The notes: generated by a model from the sequence alone, not told the origin. Positions 1 to 7,421 are shown, counted from the stretch's first letter. The stretch: 14,231 nt of DNA from an uncultured Corynebacterium sp. (GCF_937999985.1 NZ_CALLDG010000133.1:1-14231); one strand, 5' to 3'. Program-made: numbers and translations.

Positions 1-528
1 GACGGCCATGTCCTCCACCAGCAGCTGCACCATGTCGGGAATGTTCAGGTCGTCGGTGCAGGTGTCCGGCACATTCTCGATGTAGCGGATCATGTCGTAG
101 CCCATGTAGCCCACCAGGCCGCTAGTCAGCGGCGGCAACCCCGGCATCGGGGCGGTCTGCAGGTGTGCCAACGTGTTGCGGATTGCATCCAGCGGGTCGG
201 TGCCTGCGGGAATATCCACCGGAGGCTGGCCGATCCAGCGTGCCGCGCCGCCGTCCACACTGTCCTTGGCTGTCAGGGCGCAGCGGGCTCCGGTGCCGAT
301 GAAGGAGTAGCGATCCCACGACTGGCCGTGCGCCGCCGATTCCAGCAGGAACGTGCCGGGCCGGCCGTCGGCGAGCTTCCGGTAGGCGGACAGGGCGGTC
401 TCTCCGTCGGCGAGCACCTTGCGAACCACGGGCACCACGCGGTGCTTTGCCGCAAGCTCGCGGAAAGTCTCAAGGCTTGTCAGGTCGCCGATGGACTTAC
501 TGGAAGTGTTGTCACCCATGTCTGACAT
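1..528 (-). CDS. trpE: Anthranilate synthase component I (TrpE), N-terminal part; runs off the left edge
   Basis: TrpE turns chorismate plus ammonia (supplied by the TrpG glutaminase) into anthranilate, the first step of tryptophan synthesis. Only 176 N-terminal residues are present and the reading frame is open to base 1. They carry the LLES motif at residues 61-64, the known tryptophan feedback site of the family, then WDRYSFIG (71-78) and GLVGYMGYDMIRYIE (137-151), all typical of the TrpE N-terminal domain; the chorismate-binding domain lies outside. The chosen ATG at 528 comes one base after the hisI stop; an in-frame ATG at 519 is an alternative. Neither has a clear ribosome binding site, so translation is probably coupled to hisI. 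No tryptophan leader peptide or attenuator fits in the one-base gap. TrpE placed after hisI is also known from mycobacteria. Confidence 0.93.
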   Translation of the reverse strand, partial: MSDMGDNTSSKSIGDLTSLETFRELAAKHRVVPVVRKVLADGETALSAYRKLADGRPGTFLLESAAHGQSWDRYSFIGTGARCALTAKDSVDGGAARWIGQPPVDIPAGTDPLDAIRNTLAHLQTAPMPGLPPLTSGLVGYMGYDMIRYIENVPDTCTDDLNIPDMVQLLVEDMAV

Positions 529-529
529 G

Positions 530-913
530 TTAGGCCAAGCGGTCGGCGTCAAAACAAGTGCGGTCGCCGGTGTGGCAGGCCGCGCCAGTCTGCTCAATCT
601 TCAGCAGCACCGTGTCGCCGTCGCAATCCAGACGCACTTCCTCGACGCGCTGTGTGTGGCCGCTGGTCTCGCCTTTAATCCAATAGGACTGGCGGGACCG
701 GGACCAGTAGGTGCCCTTCTTGGTGGCCAGGGTGTGGGCCAGGGCGTGGTCGTTCATCCACGCCATCATCAGTACGTCGCCGTTGGTGATGTCTTGGACG
801 ATGGCGGGGACTAAGCCGTCAGCGTTGAAGCGGACGCGCTCGGCGATGGCGGGGTCTAGCTCGTAGGTTGCCGGGTCTGTGTTGGGGCCTGTCTTGGAGT
901 TTGTTGCGCTCAC
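530..913 (-). CDS. hisI: Phosphoribosyl-AMP cyclohydrolase (HisI)
   Basis: HisI hydrolyses phosphoribosyl-AMP to the formimino intermediate ProFAR, the third step of histidine synthesis. The product is 127 residues and monofunctional: there is no C-terminal HisE pyrophosphohydrolase domain as in enterobacterial HisIE. Visible motifs are the Mg-binding DCDGD (D96, D98, D100) with Cys97, and the Cys113/Cys120 pair in AACHTGDRTC; the three cysteines form the family zinc site. The stretch SRSRQSYWIKGETSGH (71-86) is a signature of the family. The start is a GTG at 913 that overlaps the hisF stop by four bases (GTGA). The frame stays open further upstream through hisF, but those residues show no homology and contradict the family N-terminus. 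hisE is not in this window. Confidence 0.96.
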   Translation of the reverse strand: MSATNSKTGPNTDPATYELDPAIAERVRFNADGLVPAIVQDITNGDVLMMAWMNDHALAHTLATKKGTYWSRSRQSYWIKGETSGHTQRVEEVRLDCDGDTVLLKIEQTGAACHTGDRTCFDADRLA

Positions 914-1692
914 AGTCGTACCTCGTAACCCGCATCGGCCAGGGCCTGCTTGACCTCGCGGATCTCCACCTCGCCGAAGTGGAAGATGGAGGCCGCCAGC
1001 ACGGCATCCGCGCCTGCCTCCACGGCGGGCGGGAAGTGCTCCGGGGCGCCCGCGCCACCAGAGGCGATGACGGGGATGGAGACGGCCTTGCGCACGGCCT
1101 GCAGCATCTCGATGTCGAAGCCGGCCTTGGTGCCGTCCCCGTCCATGGAGTTCAGCAGAATCTCCCCCACGCCCAGCTCCTCGCCCTTGCGAGCCCACTC
1201 GATGGCATCTAGCCCGGCGGACTTGGTGCCGCCGTGGGTGGTGACCTCAAAGCCGGAGGGGTACTTGTCCGCCTCCGCGGGATCCTTTACGCGGCGCGCG
1301 TCCACGGACAGGACGATGCATTGCGCGCCGAAACGCTGGGATAGCTCGCGCAGCAGCTCGGGGCGGGCGACTGCCGAGGAATTGACGCTGACTTTGTCCG
1401 CACCGGCGCGCAGCAGGGCGTCCACGTCCTCCTCGCTGCGCACTCCCCCGCCGACAGTCAGCGGGATGAACACCTGGTCGGCGGTGTGACGCACGACGTC
1501 CAGCATGGTGCCGCGGCCGTCCTTGGAGGCGGATACGTCCAGGAAGGTCAGCTCGTCGGCGCCCAGCGCGTCGTAGCGCTTGGCCAGCTCCACGGGGTCG
1601 CCAGCGTCGCGCAGGCCCTCGAAGTTCACGCCCTTGACAACGCGGCCGTTGTCCACGTCCAGGCACGGGATAACGCGCACGGTAACGCTCAT
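910..1692 (-). CDS. hisF: Imidazole glycerol phosphate synthase, cyclase subunit (HisF)
   Basis: HisF uses ammonia delivered by HisH to convert PRFAR into imidazole glycerol phosphate and AICAR. The product is 260 residues, a normal length for this (beta/alpha)8 barrel. Catalytic aspartates are visible: Asp12 in IPCLDVD at the end of strand 1 and Asp131 in VLSVDARR on the other half barrel. Phosphate-binding glycine motifs occur at TVGGGVRS (79-86) and IASGGAG. The ATG at 1692 overlaps the impA stop (ATGA) and has the best ribosome binding site of the cluster, GAGGAGG, six bases upstream, which may raise HisF output. The partner gene hisH lies three genes upstream in the same run. Confidence 0.97.
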   Translation of the reverse strand: MSVTVRVIPCLDVDNGRVVKGVNFEGLRDAGDPVELAKRYDALGADELTFLDVSASKDGRGTMLDVVRHTADQVFIPLTVGGGVRSEEDVDALLRAGADKVSVNSSAVARPELLRELSQRFGAQCIVLSVDARRVKDPAEADKYPSGFEVTTHGGTKSAGLDAIEWARKGEELGVGEILLNSMDGDGTKAGFDIEMLQAVRKAVSIPVIASGGAGAPEHFPPAVEAGADAVLAASIFHFGEVEIREVKQALADAGYEVRL

Positions 1693-2666
1693 CGGATGCC
1701 TCCTCGGTCGCGAATCTCCTGGGCGTTGCGGGCGGCGGTGCCGATCGGCACAGCCTGAATGTGCTGCAGGAGGGTGGCGTGCACCTCTGGCTCGCCTGCG
1801 ACCAGGCCGGAAACGCCGGGACGCCACGGGTTACCAGCGAAGTCGGTGGCAATGCCACCGTTTTCCTCCACGGCGAGGATTCCCGCCGCGTTGTCCCACA
1901 GGTTGGGGCTGAAGGTGACAGTGCCGCCGAACACCCCGGCGGCGGTGAAAGCCAGGTCGATTCCCACCGAGCCGGTGACGCGCATGCGCGGGTAGGACTT
2001 GCCGATCTCGTTCAGCATGTCCTGGCGGTAAGAAATCGGCAGGTTACCGCGTCGCTGCGACAGGATGGAACCGAAGCTGATTTGGGTTACGCCTGGATCC
2101 GATGGCGGCATGGCGCGGGCCGGGTGGCCGTCCACCAGCAGCCCCTCGCCCCGGCGGGCGGTGATGCGCTTGCCCAGCAGCGGCATCTCGGTGACGGAGA
2201 CCATGGTCTGCCCCTGGTGCACCAGGGAAACCAGGATGCAGGCAAAAGGATTGCCCACCGCGTAGTTGGCGGTGCCGTCGATGGGGTCCACCACCCAGAA
2301 GGTTTCCGGCAGTTCCTGGTCCCCGGCTTCGAGAGACTTACGGCGCGGGCCGTCCAGGCCGTCCGCCATCGCGTCGTTGGGGTTCGGCTCGGTGATGTTC
2401 TCTCCCGGGATCTCGCCGGGGCGCACCGTGCCGAACTCCTCGCCGTGCACGGGCAGGCCGGTGTATTGCGTCAGCAGCGTGCGCAGCTGGCGCTCGACGC
2501 TTAAGTCCGCCTCGGTGGCGAAGTCGCCGGGAGACTTGATGACCTCCGGCTCCGCGCCGACGGCAGCGGTAAACGTCGTCTCGGCTTCGTCCACCGCCGC
2601 CTCGGCGATGGCCAGCAACGAGCGGGTATCCAGTTCCTCCGGTGACAGTCCGTGGAAAGCTGTCAT
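1689..2666 (-). CDS. impA: Inositol-monophosphatase-family phosphatase (ImpA), possible histidinol-phosphatase
   Basis: A 325-residue, Mg-dependent phosphatase of the inositol monophosphatase superfamily. The metal-binding set is complete: GEE at 75-77, the WVVDPIDGTANY motif with Asp127 and Asp130, and WDNAAG with Asp258. A stretch of about 43 residues (79-121), rich in Pro, Asn, Asp and Gly, sits between GEE and DPIDGT. It makes the protein longer than the usual 260-290 residues and has no visible motif. The ATG shares one base with the hisA stop (TAATG); a GGGGGAG run lies about 10 bases upstream. In actinobacteria this gene is usual between hisA and hisF. Family members hydrolyse inositol phosphates, and some (HisN) hydrolyse histidinol phosphate. 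The operon position suggests the latter role, but sequence alone cannot decide. Confidence 0.9.
   Translation of the reverse strand: MTAFHGLSPEELDTRSLLAIAEAAVDEAETTFTAAVGAEPEVIKSPGDFATEADLSVERQLRTLLTQYTGLPVHGEEFGTVRPGEIPGENITEPNPNDAMADGLDGPRRKSLEAGDQELPETFWVVDPIDGTANYAVGNPFACILVSLVHQGQTMVSVTEMPLLGKRITARRGEGLLVDGHPARAMPPSDPGVTQISFGSILSQRRGNLPISYRQDMLNEIGKSYPRMRVTGSVGIDLAFTAAGVFGGTVTFSPNLWDNAAGILAVEENGGIATDFAGNPWRPGVSGLVAGEPEVHATLLQHIQAVPIGTAARNAQEIRDRGGIR
1699..1705 (-). promoter_or_regulatory. Strong ribosome binding site of hisF
   Basis: GAGGAGG lies six bases before the hisF ATG, inside the last codons of impA. It is closer to the anti-Shine-Dalgarno sequence than the sites at the other his junctions, and it fixes the hisF start at 1692 rather than in the long upstream open frame. 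Confidence 0.8.
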
Positions 2667-3454
2667 TAGCTGTCGCTCCCCCTTGCCACTTCCTGGGCCG
2701 CTTCCTGGGCCGCTTCCAGGGCCTCCTCCAGGGTGAACTTGCCCGCGTATAGTGCCTTGCCCACGATCGCGGAGTCCACGCCCTCGTGTACCACGGCAGC
2801 CAACGCGCGGATGTCGTCCAGGCTGGAGATTCCGCCGGAGGCCACAACCGGCGCGTCGGTGGCAGCCGCCACCTCACGCAGCAGATCGATGTTCGGGCCG
2901 TTCAGCATGCCGTCACGGCTGACGTCGGTAACCACCAGGCGGGAAACGCCCTGGGAATCCAGGCGCTCCAGCACCTCCCACAGCTCGCCGCCGTCAGACG
3001 TCCAGCCGCGGCCGCGCAGGCGCCATTCGCCATCGATCTCCCGGGTATCCAGGCCGATGGCTACCTTGTCGCCGTAACGGGAGATAACGGACTCGCACCA
3101 GTCCGGGTCCTCCAACGCTGCGGTGCCGATGTTTACGCGGCGGCAGCCGGTGGACAGGGCGCGCTCCAGCGACTCGTCGTCGCGGATGCCGCCGGATAGC
3201 TCCACGTTCACGTCCAGCTGGCCGGTGACCTCCTTGAGCAGTTCGAAGTTGCTGCCCCGGCCGAAGGCTGCGTCGAGGTCCACCAGGTGGATCCACTCCG
3301 CGCCCGCGTTCTGCCAGGCCAGGGCGGCCTCGATCGGTGCTCCGTAGCTGGTTTCCGTGCCCGCCGCGCCCTGTACTAGGCGGACGGCCTGGCCGTCGGC
3401 TACGTCGACGGCGGGAAGCAGGGTCAGGGCACGGGAATTATCAGTAGAAGCCAT
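2666..3454 (-). CDS. priA/hisA: PriA-type phosphoribosyl isomerase (HisA, probably also TrpF activity)
   Basis: This (beta/alpha)8-barrel isomerase converts ProFAR to PRFAR in histidine synthesis; actinobacterial PriA forms also isomerise phosphoribosyl anthranilate (TrpF reaction). The product is 262 residues. Asp17 (in LLPAVDV) and Asp181 (in DVSRDG) match the acid/base pair Asp11/Asp175 of Mycobacterium tuberculosis PriA. Arg25 (VRLVQG) and Arg149-Gly150-Trp151 (in RGRGW) match Arg19 and the Arg143/Trp145 loop that PriA uses for the tryptophan substrate, which argues for dual function. The C-terminus has an extra helix-like tail of about 15 residues (EALEAAQEAAQEVARGSDS) encoded by a short tandem repeat. 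The ATG at 3454 has AGGA about 9 bases upstream and follows a 69-bp gap after hisH. Confidence 0.95.
   Translation of the reverse strand: MASTDNSRALTLLPAVDVADGQAVRLVQGAAGTETSYGAPIEAALAWQNAGAEWIHLVDLDAAFGRGSNFELLKEVTGQLDVNVELSGGIRDDESLERALSTGCRRVNIGTAALEDPDWCESVISRYGDKVAIGLDTREIDGEWRLRGRGWTSDGGELWEVLERLDSQGVSRLVVTDVSRDGMLNGPNIDLLREVAAATDAPVVASGGISSLDDIRALAAVVHEGVDSAIVGKALYAGKFTLEEALEAAQEAAQEVARGSDS
2689..2736 (-). repeat. 12-bp tandem repeat encoding the C-terminal tail of HisA
   Basis: On the plus strand cttcctgggccg occurs twice in a row (2689-2700, 2701-2712), followed by two degenerate copies to 2736. The unit keeps the reading frame and encodes four-residue Ala/Gln/Glu repeats. It looks like local slippage that lengthened the C-terminus without a frameshift. 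Confidence 0.75.
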
Positions 3455-3523
3455 AGGGAGAATCCTAACGTGTATCGAGGCCGGCGAAGATTAAATCAAA
3501 GAAAACTAGTGCTATTTCTAGAG
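3455..3523 (-). other. hisH-hisA intergenic gap with CTAG-rich inverted repeat
   Basis: This is the second largest gap in the his run and is AT-rich at its hisH side. Three CTAG tetranucleotides fall at 3506, 3518 and 3524, and TCTAG-AG-CTAGA (3517-3528) is a perfect inverted repeat that overlaps the hisH stop codon. No convincing terminator stem with a T run is present. A TAGGAT hexamer lies seven bases before the hisA ATG and could be a weak -10 element for an internal, leaderless hisA promoter, though it overlaps the AGGA ribosome binding site, so the two readings compete. Confidence 0.4.
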
Positions 3524-4237
3524 CTAGAGCGTGTTCACCCAATTCTGCAGCAGCTTAAGCCCTGCCTCGCCGGACTTCTCTGGGTGGAACTGTGTAGCCC
3601 ATAGCGGACCATTTTCCACGGCTGCGACGAAGCGGCTGCGGCCGTGGGTCGCCCAGTGCACCAGCGGCGGCTCGGTGCGCCCATCGGTTAGCAGTTCCCA
3701 CTCCTGCACACCATAGGAGTGGACGAAGTAGAAACGCTCGGACTCCTTGATCCCGGCGAACATCTTCGTCGGTTCGGCAGCGGGCTTGCCCAGCGCGCTA
3801 GCCGACGAGCCATCACCGACCTCCACGGTGTTCCACCCCATGTGCGGCAGCACGTCGGCATCCAGTTTCTCCACGGTGCCGGGCCACTCGCCCATGCCCT
3901 CCGTGAAGGCACCTTCTTCCGTGCCTTCCGCGAACTCCACTCCCCGGGCGAAGAGAATCTGCATGCCCACGCAGATGCCCAGCACCGGACGCCCGCCCGC
4001 CAGTCGCTGGCCGATCAGACGGTCCCCGTACACGCTGTGCAGCTGCTGCATGCACGCGCTGTAGGCGCCCACGCCCGGCACCAGCAGCCCGTCGGCCCGC
4101 TGTACCGTCTCCGGGTCGCGGGTCACCTCAACCTCGGCACCCGCTCTTTCAACCGCTCGCTGGGCGGAGCGTACGTTTCCGCTGCCGTAGTCCAGGAGGG
4201 CGACATGTGGGCGTCGAGAAGAAAGAGAAGAATTCAT
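3524..4237 (-). CDS. hisH: Imidazole glycerol phosphate synthase, glutaminase subunit (HisH)
   Basis: HisH is a class I glutamine amidotransferase. It hydrolyses glutamine and passes ammonia through HisF for imidazole ring closure. The product is 237 residues, slightly longer than the usual 200-215. The catalytic triad is visible: Cys89 in GICVGMQ, His218 and Glu220 in QFHPEKSG. The oxyanion-strand region PGVGAYSACM (54-63) and the N-terminal LLDYGSGN (14-21) are also typical. The ATG at 4237 lies 11 bases after the MFS gene stop, with AGGA about nine bases upstream overlapping that stop. A longer middle segment (roughly 97-150) accounts for the extra length. Confidence 0.96.
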   Translation of the reverse strand: MNSSLSSRRPHVALLDYGSGNVRSAQRAVERAGAEVEVTRDPETVQRADGLLVPGVGAYSACMQQLHSVYGDRLIGQRLAGGRPVLGICVGMQILFARGVEFAEGTEEGAFTEGMGEWPGTVEKLDADVLPHMGWNTVEVGDGSSASALGKPAAEPTKMFAGIKESERFYFVHSYGVQEWELLTDGRTEPPLVHWATHGRSRFVAAVENGPLWATQFHPEKSGEAGLKLLQNWVNTL

Positions 4238-4248
4238 AATTGGTTATC

Positions 4249-5598
4249 CTAGCCGGACTTACCTGGGCGCAGTTCACGCCGTCGCACTCGACGCAATGTT
4301 TCGCGCACATTGCCGTACTCGGCGACGCGGTGACGCCCCACAATCCGGTCGAGGATAGCCACCACAAAGCCGAACGCGGCGACCACCCCGGCGGTAATGA
4401 AGGCCCCCTGGTAGGTGAGCGCACCGGCCACAAAGCCCAGCAGGATCGCGCCCACGCCGGTGCCGCCGTCGAAGGTCATGTTCCACAGCGCCGAGGCCTT
4501 GGCGGACTCGGCTCTGGGCAGGCGGTCAAAGAGCATCAATAGCGCCTCGGTCTGGTTGATGCCGAAACCCGCGCCGAAGAACGCAGCCGACAGCAGTGAC
4601 CAGAGCAGCAACAGCCCGCCCGTGGGGTGCACGGCCAGCATGATGGCTGCGGAGGCCAAGCCCACCACGCACAGCACGAGACCCAGCGCGTTCAGGCGCC
4701 CCGGCTCGCCCACGCGGTCGGCGTACCAACCGCTGAACAGGCGGGACCCGATCTGCATCAGGCCCACTACGCTCAGCGCCAGGCCGGAGATAGTGGCGGC
4801 CACTGCCGCGTCGATCTCGCCGGCGGCGGGCGCCAGGAACGTGCTGAACCCGGCGAAGCCCACGGCAGCCGCGCCGATGGAAAGCCCCGGCACGGTAGCC
4901 AGCTTCCACGTGGCTACGCGCGGAGCCTCCGGCGTGTAGTCCGTCTGCGAGGTTGCGTTGTCGGGAATATCGGCGGCCACACCGGGCGAGTTCTCGCGCT
5001 CGACCTTCGGCAACTGCAGCGCAGCCAGGGCACCCACCGCCGAGTACAGCGCCGCGGCCAAGCACACTCCGGCCAGGCCGAAGCTGCCGTAGAGCCACAT
5101 GCCCAGCGGGAAGCTAATCAGCTGCGTCACGCCCACCGTCGCACCGAACACGCCTGACGAGCGTCCCACCAGGCGCGGTGGCACCAGCTCCGCGATCAGC
5201 GCGGCCTCCGTCACCGTCACCGCACCGAAGCCCACGCCACGCACGGCGGCGATGGCCAGCACCGTCACCGCGGACATGTCGGCCACGTACACCAACGCTG
5301 GGAAGCCCAGCAACAGCGCGGCGCCCAGCATCACGGGCGCATAGCCCACGGCGCGCAGCAGGCGAGGGGTGAAAGCCTGCGTCAGAACGGTAGCGGCCAT
5401 GAACACGCCCGTGGACAGGCCCGCCACGCTATCGGTTCCGCCCCCATCGATCACGGCCAGGGGGATGACCGGCAGGAGTAGCGCCCAGCCACCGAACGCA
5501 CAGAAGACCGACACCAGTGTGGCAATAAGGCCGGGGGCCTTCCACACGGAATCGATCTTTTCTAGTTCTTCAATGGTCAGCGCCTTCGGGCGCGCCAT
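4249..5598 (-). CDS. MFS-family membrane transporter inside the his operon
   Basis: A 449-residue polytopic inner-membrane protein with about 12 hydrophobic segments, the major facilitator superfamily length and layout. A charged central loop (about 197-232) divides two six-helix halves. A motif-A-like SGWYADRVGEPGR (289-301) stands between helices 8 and 9, the usual place for its second copy. The C-terminus is strongly basic (VRETLRRVRRRELRPGKSG) and probably cytoplasmic. The ATG shares one base with the hisB stop (TAATG), so it is translated with the his enzymes. An MFS gene at this place is, as far as I recall, also seen in other corynebacterial his clusters. The substrate cannot be read from the sequence; export of histidine, an intermediate or an analogue is an inference from position only. 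Confidence 0.88.
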   Translation of the reverse strand: MARPKALTIEELEKIDSVWKAPGLIATLVSVFCAFGGWALLLPVIPLAVIDGGGTDSVAGLSTGVFMAATVLTQAFTPRLLRAVGYAPVMLGAALLLGFPALVYVADMSAVTVLAIAAVRGVGFGAVTVTEAALIAELVPPRLVGRSSGVFGATVGVTQLISFPLGMWLYGSFGLAGVCLAAALYSAVGALAALQLPKVERENSPGVAADIPDNATSQTDYTPEAPRVATWKLATVPGLSIGAAAVGFAGFSTFLAPAAGEIDAAVAATISGLALSVVGLMQIGSRLFSGWYADRVGEPGRLNALGLVLCVVGLASAAIMLAVHPTGGLLLLWSLLSAAFFGAGFGINQTEALLMLFDRLPRAESAKASALWNMTFDGGTGVGAILLGFVAGALTYQGAFITAGVVAAFGFVVAILDRIVGRHRVAEYGNVRETLRRVRRRELRPGKSG

Positions 5599-6212
5599 TA
5601 CAGAGTTCCCTTGGTCGACGGAACCCCGCCCACGCGCGGGTCGTCCTCCACCGCGGCGCGCAGCGCGCGGGCCACGGCCTTGAATTCTGCCTCGGTGATG
5701 TGGTGCGGGTCGCGGCCGTACAGGCAGCGCACGTGCAGGGCAATGCGCGAGTTCAGCGCCAGAGTCTCGAAGAAGTGCTGGTTGATGACGGTGGCGTAGT
5801 GCCCTCCGATCACCGCGCTGAGCATCTGCTCCGGCTCCCCCACGCCCACGTAGTACGGGCGACCCGATACGTCCACGGCGGCGTGCGCCAGCGTCTCGTC
5901 CATCGGGATGAAAGCATCGCCGAAGCGGCGGATCCCCGCCTTGTCGCCCAGCGCCTGCGCCAGGGCCTGCCCCATGACGATGGCGGTGTCCTCGACGGTG
6001 TGGTGCGCGTCGATCTCCACATCACCGCGGGCGTGCACCTTCAGGTCGAAGGAGCCGTGTGCGCCGAGGGCGGTCAGCATGTGGTCGAAGAACGGCACGC
6101 CTGTGTCGATGTCGGTCTTGCCGGTGCCGTCCAGGTTCCACTCGACCTGGATGTCTGATTCTTTGGTGGCGCGCTGGGCCTTCCCGATGCGCGGGGTGGG
6201 GTTCGTGGCCAC
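5598..6212 (-). CDS. hisB: Imidazoleglycerol-phosphate dehydratase (HisB, monofunctional)
   Basis: HisB removes water from imidazole glycerol phosphate to give imidazole acetol phosphate. At 204 residues it is the single-domain dehydratase without the phosphatase domain found in enterobacteria, so a separate histidinol-phosphatase is needed. The manganese-binding repeats are intact: FFDHM (His44), DAHHTVEDT (His70, His71, Glu74) and PHHITEAEFKA (His170, His171, Glu174). The start is a GTG at 6212; the protein begins with the family pattern PRIGKAQRATKES. The nearest Shine-Dalgarno-like sequence (AGGTAGG) ends about 12 bases upstream, a long spacing. It follows hisC after an 84-bp gap, the largest in the his run. 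Confidence 0.96.
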   Translation of the reverse strand: MATNPTPRIGKAQRATKESDIQVEWNLDGTGKTDIDTGVPFFDHMLTALGAHGSFDLKVHARGDVEIDAHHTVEDTAIVMGQALAQALGDKAGIRRFGDAFIPMDETLAHAAVDVSGRPYYVGVGEPEQMLSAVIGGHYATVINQHFFETLALNSRIALHVRCLYGRDPHHITEAEFKAVARALRAAVEDDPRVGGVPSTKGTL

Positions 6213-6296
6213 GGTGGCTTTGCACCTACCTCTCTGGTCTCTCTGGGATCTCTGGTCCCATTCTCTAAAAGCTCTTGAAACGTCTGTCTAATGTGT
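6213..6296 (-). other. hisC-hisB gap with small hairpin and purine-rich repeats
   Basis: The 84-bp gap is unusual among the otherwise tightly packed his genes. On the minus strand it has GACCAGAGA twice, and a perfect 5-bp stem TGGGA/TCCCA with a 7-base loop (6244-6260) lying 32 bases before the hisB GTG. There is no T run, so it is not an ordinary intrinsic terminator. Upstream of the hairpin TAGACA (6285-6290) and TAGAGA (6262-6267) are 17 bases apart and could be a weak internal promoter. Either use would tune hisB and later genes apart from hisD-hisC. Confidence 0.4.
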
Positions 6297-7418
6297 CTAA
6301 TCGTCCATCATCTTGGCGGCGGCGGCAAGGAACGCATCGTTTTCCTCCGGCAGCCCAACGGTCGCGCGCAGCCAGCCGGCCACGCCGACGTCGCGAATCA
6401 GCACCTCCTGGTCCAGGAAGCGCTGCCACACCGTGGCCGAATCGCCGACGTGTTCAAAGCCGCCGAAGAACACGAAGTTCGAGTGCGAGTCGATCACGTC
6501 GTAGCCCAGCTCGCGCAGTCGGGCAACCACCCGGTCGCGCTCCTGGCGCAGCTTCTCCACCGTCTGCAGCGTGGCTGCGGAGTGCTCCAGCGCCACCTCC
6601 GCCGCCGCCTGCGACAGGGTCGCCAGATGATATGGCAGGCGCACCAGCATCACGGCCTCGATAAACGCCGGGTGAGCCACGAAGTAGCCCAGCCGGCCAC
6701 CGGCGAAGTCGAAGGCCTTGGACATAGTGCGGGAGACCACCAGCTTGGTCGGGTACTGCTCCAGCAGCCCCACCGCACTTGGCTCGTCGGAGAACTCCGC
6801 GTAGGCCTCGTCCACAATCACGATGCCGGGAGCTGCCTGCAGGATCCGCTCGATGTCGGCCAGCGGCGTGCTGTTGCCGGTGGGGTTGTTGGGCGTCGTA
6901 ATGAAGATAACGTTCGGCTGGCTCTCGTCGATGGCGGCAACTGCCTCGTCGACGTCGATGTCGAAGCGGTTCTCGGCGCGGCGTTCGACCGAAATGAAAT
7001 CCGTTTGTGTGCCTGCCGCCAGGATCGGGTGCATGGAGTAGCTCGGCACAAAGCCCATCGCGCTGCGCCCGGGGCCACCAAATGCCTGCAGGAGCTGCTG
7101 CAATACCTCGTTGGAACCGTTGGCTGCCCATACCTGTTCTTTAGTGACGCCCACACCCGTCTGCTGGCTCACGTACGCCGCTAGGGCCTCGCGCAGCCCC
7201 ACTGCGTCGCGGTCGGGATAGCGGTTCAGCTGCTTGCCCAGCTCCGCCACGCGGCGGGCGATGCCCTCGACAATCTCCGGCGACGGCGGATAGGGGTTTT
7301 CGTTGGTGTTGAGCTGGTTGGCTACGGAAAGCTGTGGGGCTCCGTAGGCGGACTTGCCGCGCAGCTCTTCGCGCAGCGGCAGGTCGGCCAGGGAGATCTG
7401 GTTGTTCTGCTCGACCAT
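6297..7418 (-). CDS. hisC: Histidinol-phosphate aminotransferase (HisC)
   Basis: HisC transfers an amino group from glutamate to imidazole acetol phosphate, giving histidinol phosphate. The 373-residue product is a fold-type I PLP aminotransferase. Visible residues are LNTNENPYPPSP (36-47, substrate entry region), Asn179 region in TTPNNPTGN, Asp203 and Tyr206 in VDEAYAEF (pyridine nitrogen and phenol contacts), the Schiff-base Lys234 in SRTMSKAF, Arg242 in GGRLGY, and the carboxylate-binding Arg in WLRATVG near the C-terminus. The ATG at 7418 begins three bases after the hisD stop and has GGAGG about nine bases upstream. Many actinobacteria have several HisC-like enzymes; position makes this the dedicated one. 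Confidence 0.96.
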   Translation of the reverse strand: MVEQNNQISLADLPLREELRGKSAYGAPQLSVANQLNTNENPYPPSPEIVEGIARRVAELGKQLNRYPDRDAVGLREALAAYVSQQTGVGVTKEQVWAANGSNEVLQQLLQAFGGPGRSAMGFVPSYSMHPILAAGTQTDFISVERRAENRFDIDVDEAVAAIDESQPNVIFITTPNNPTGNSTPLADIERILQAAPGIVIVDEAYAEFSDEPSAVGLLEQYPTKLVVSRTMSKAFDFAGGRLGYFVAHPAFIEAVMLVRLPYHLATLSQAAAEVALEHSAATLQTVEKLRQERDRVVARLRELGYDVIDSHSNFVFFGGFEHVGDSATVWQRFLDQEVLIRDVGVAGWLRATVGLPEENDAFLAAAAKMMDD

Positions 7419-7421
7419 GGT

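Noticed and set aside
914..1198. Long in-frame N-terminal extension of hisI into hisF
   Set aside because: It is a shadow of hisF in another frame, rich in Arg and Gly with no homology. The GTG at 913 overlaps the hisF stop in the usual way and gives the normal HisI length.
3510..3528. Resemblance of the hisH-hisA gap to an engineered guide-RNA scaffold (CTAGAAATAGCA)
   Set aside because: The match is about 12 bases, the rest does not fit, and the stretch lies in a natural operon gap. It is a chance match, not a sign of a vector.
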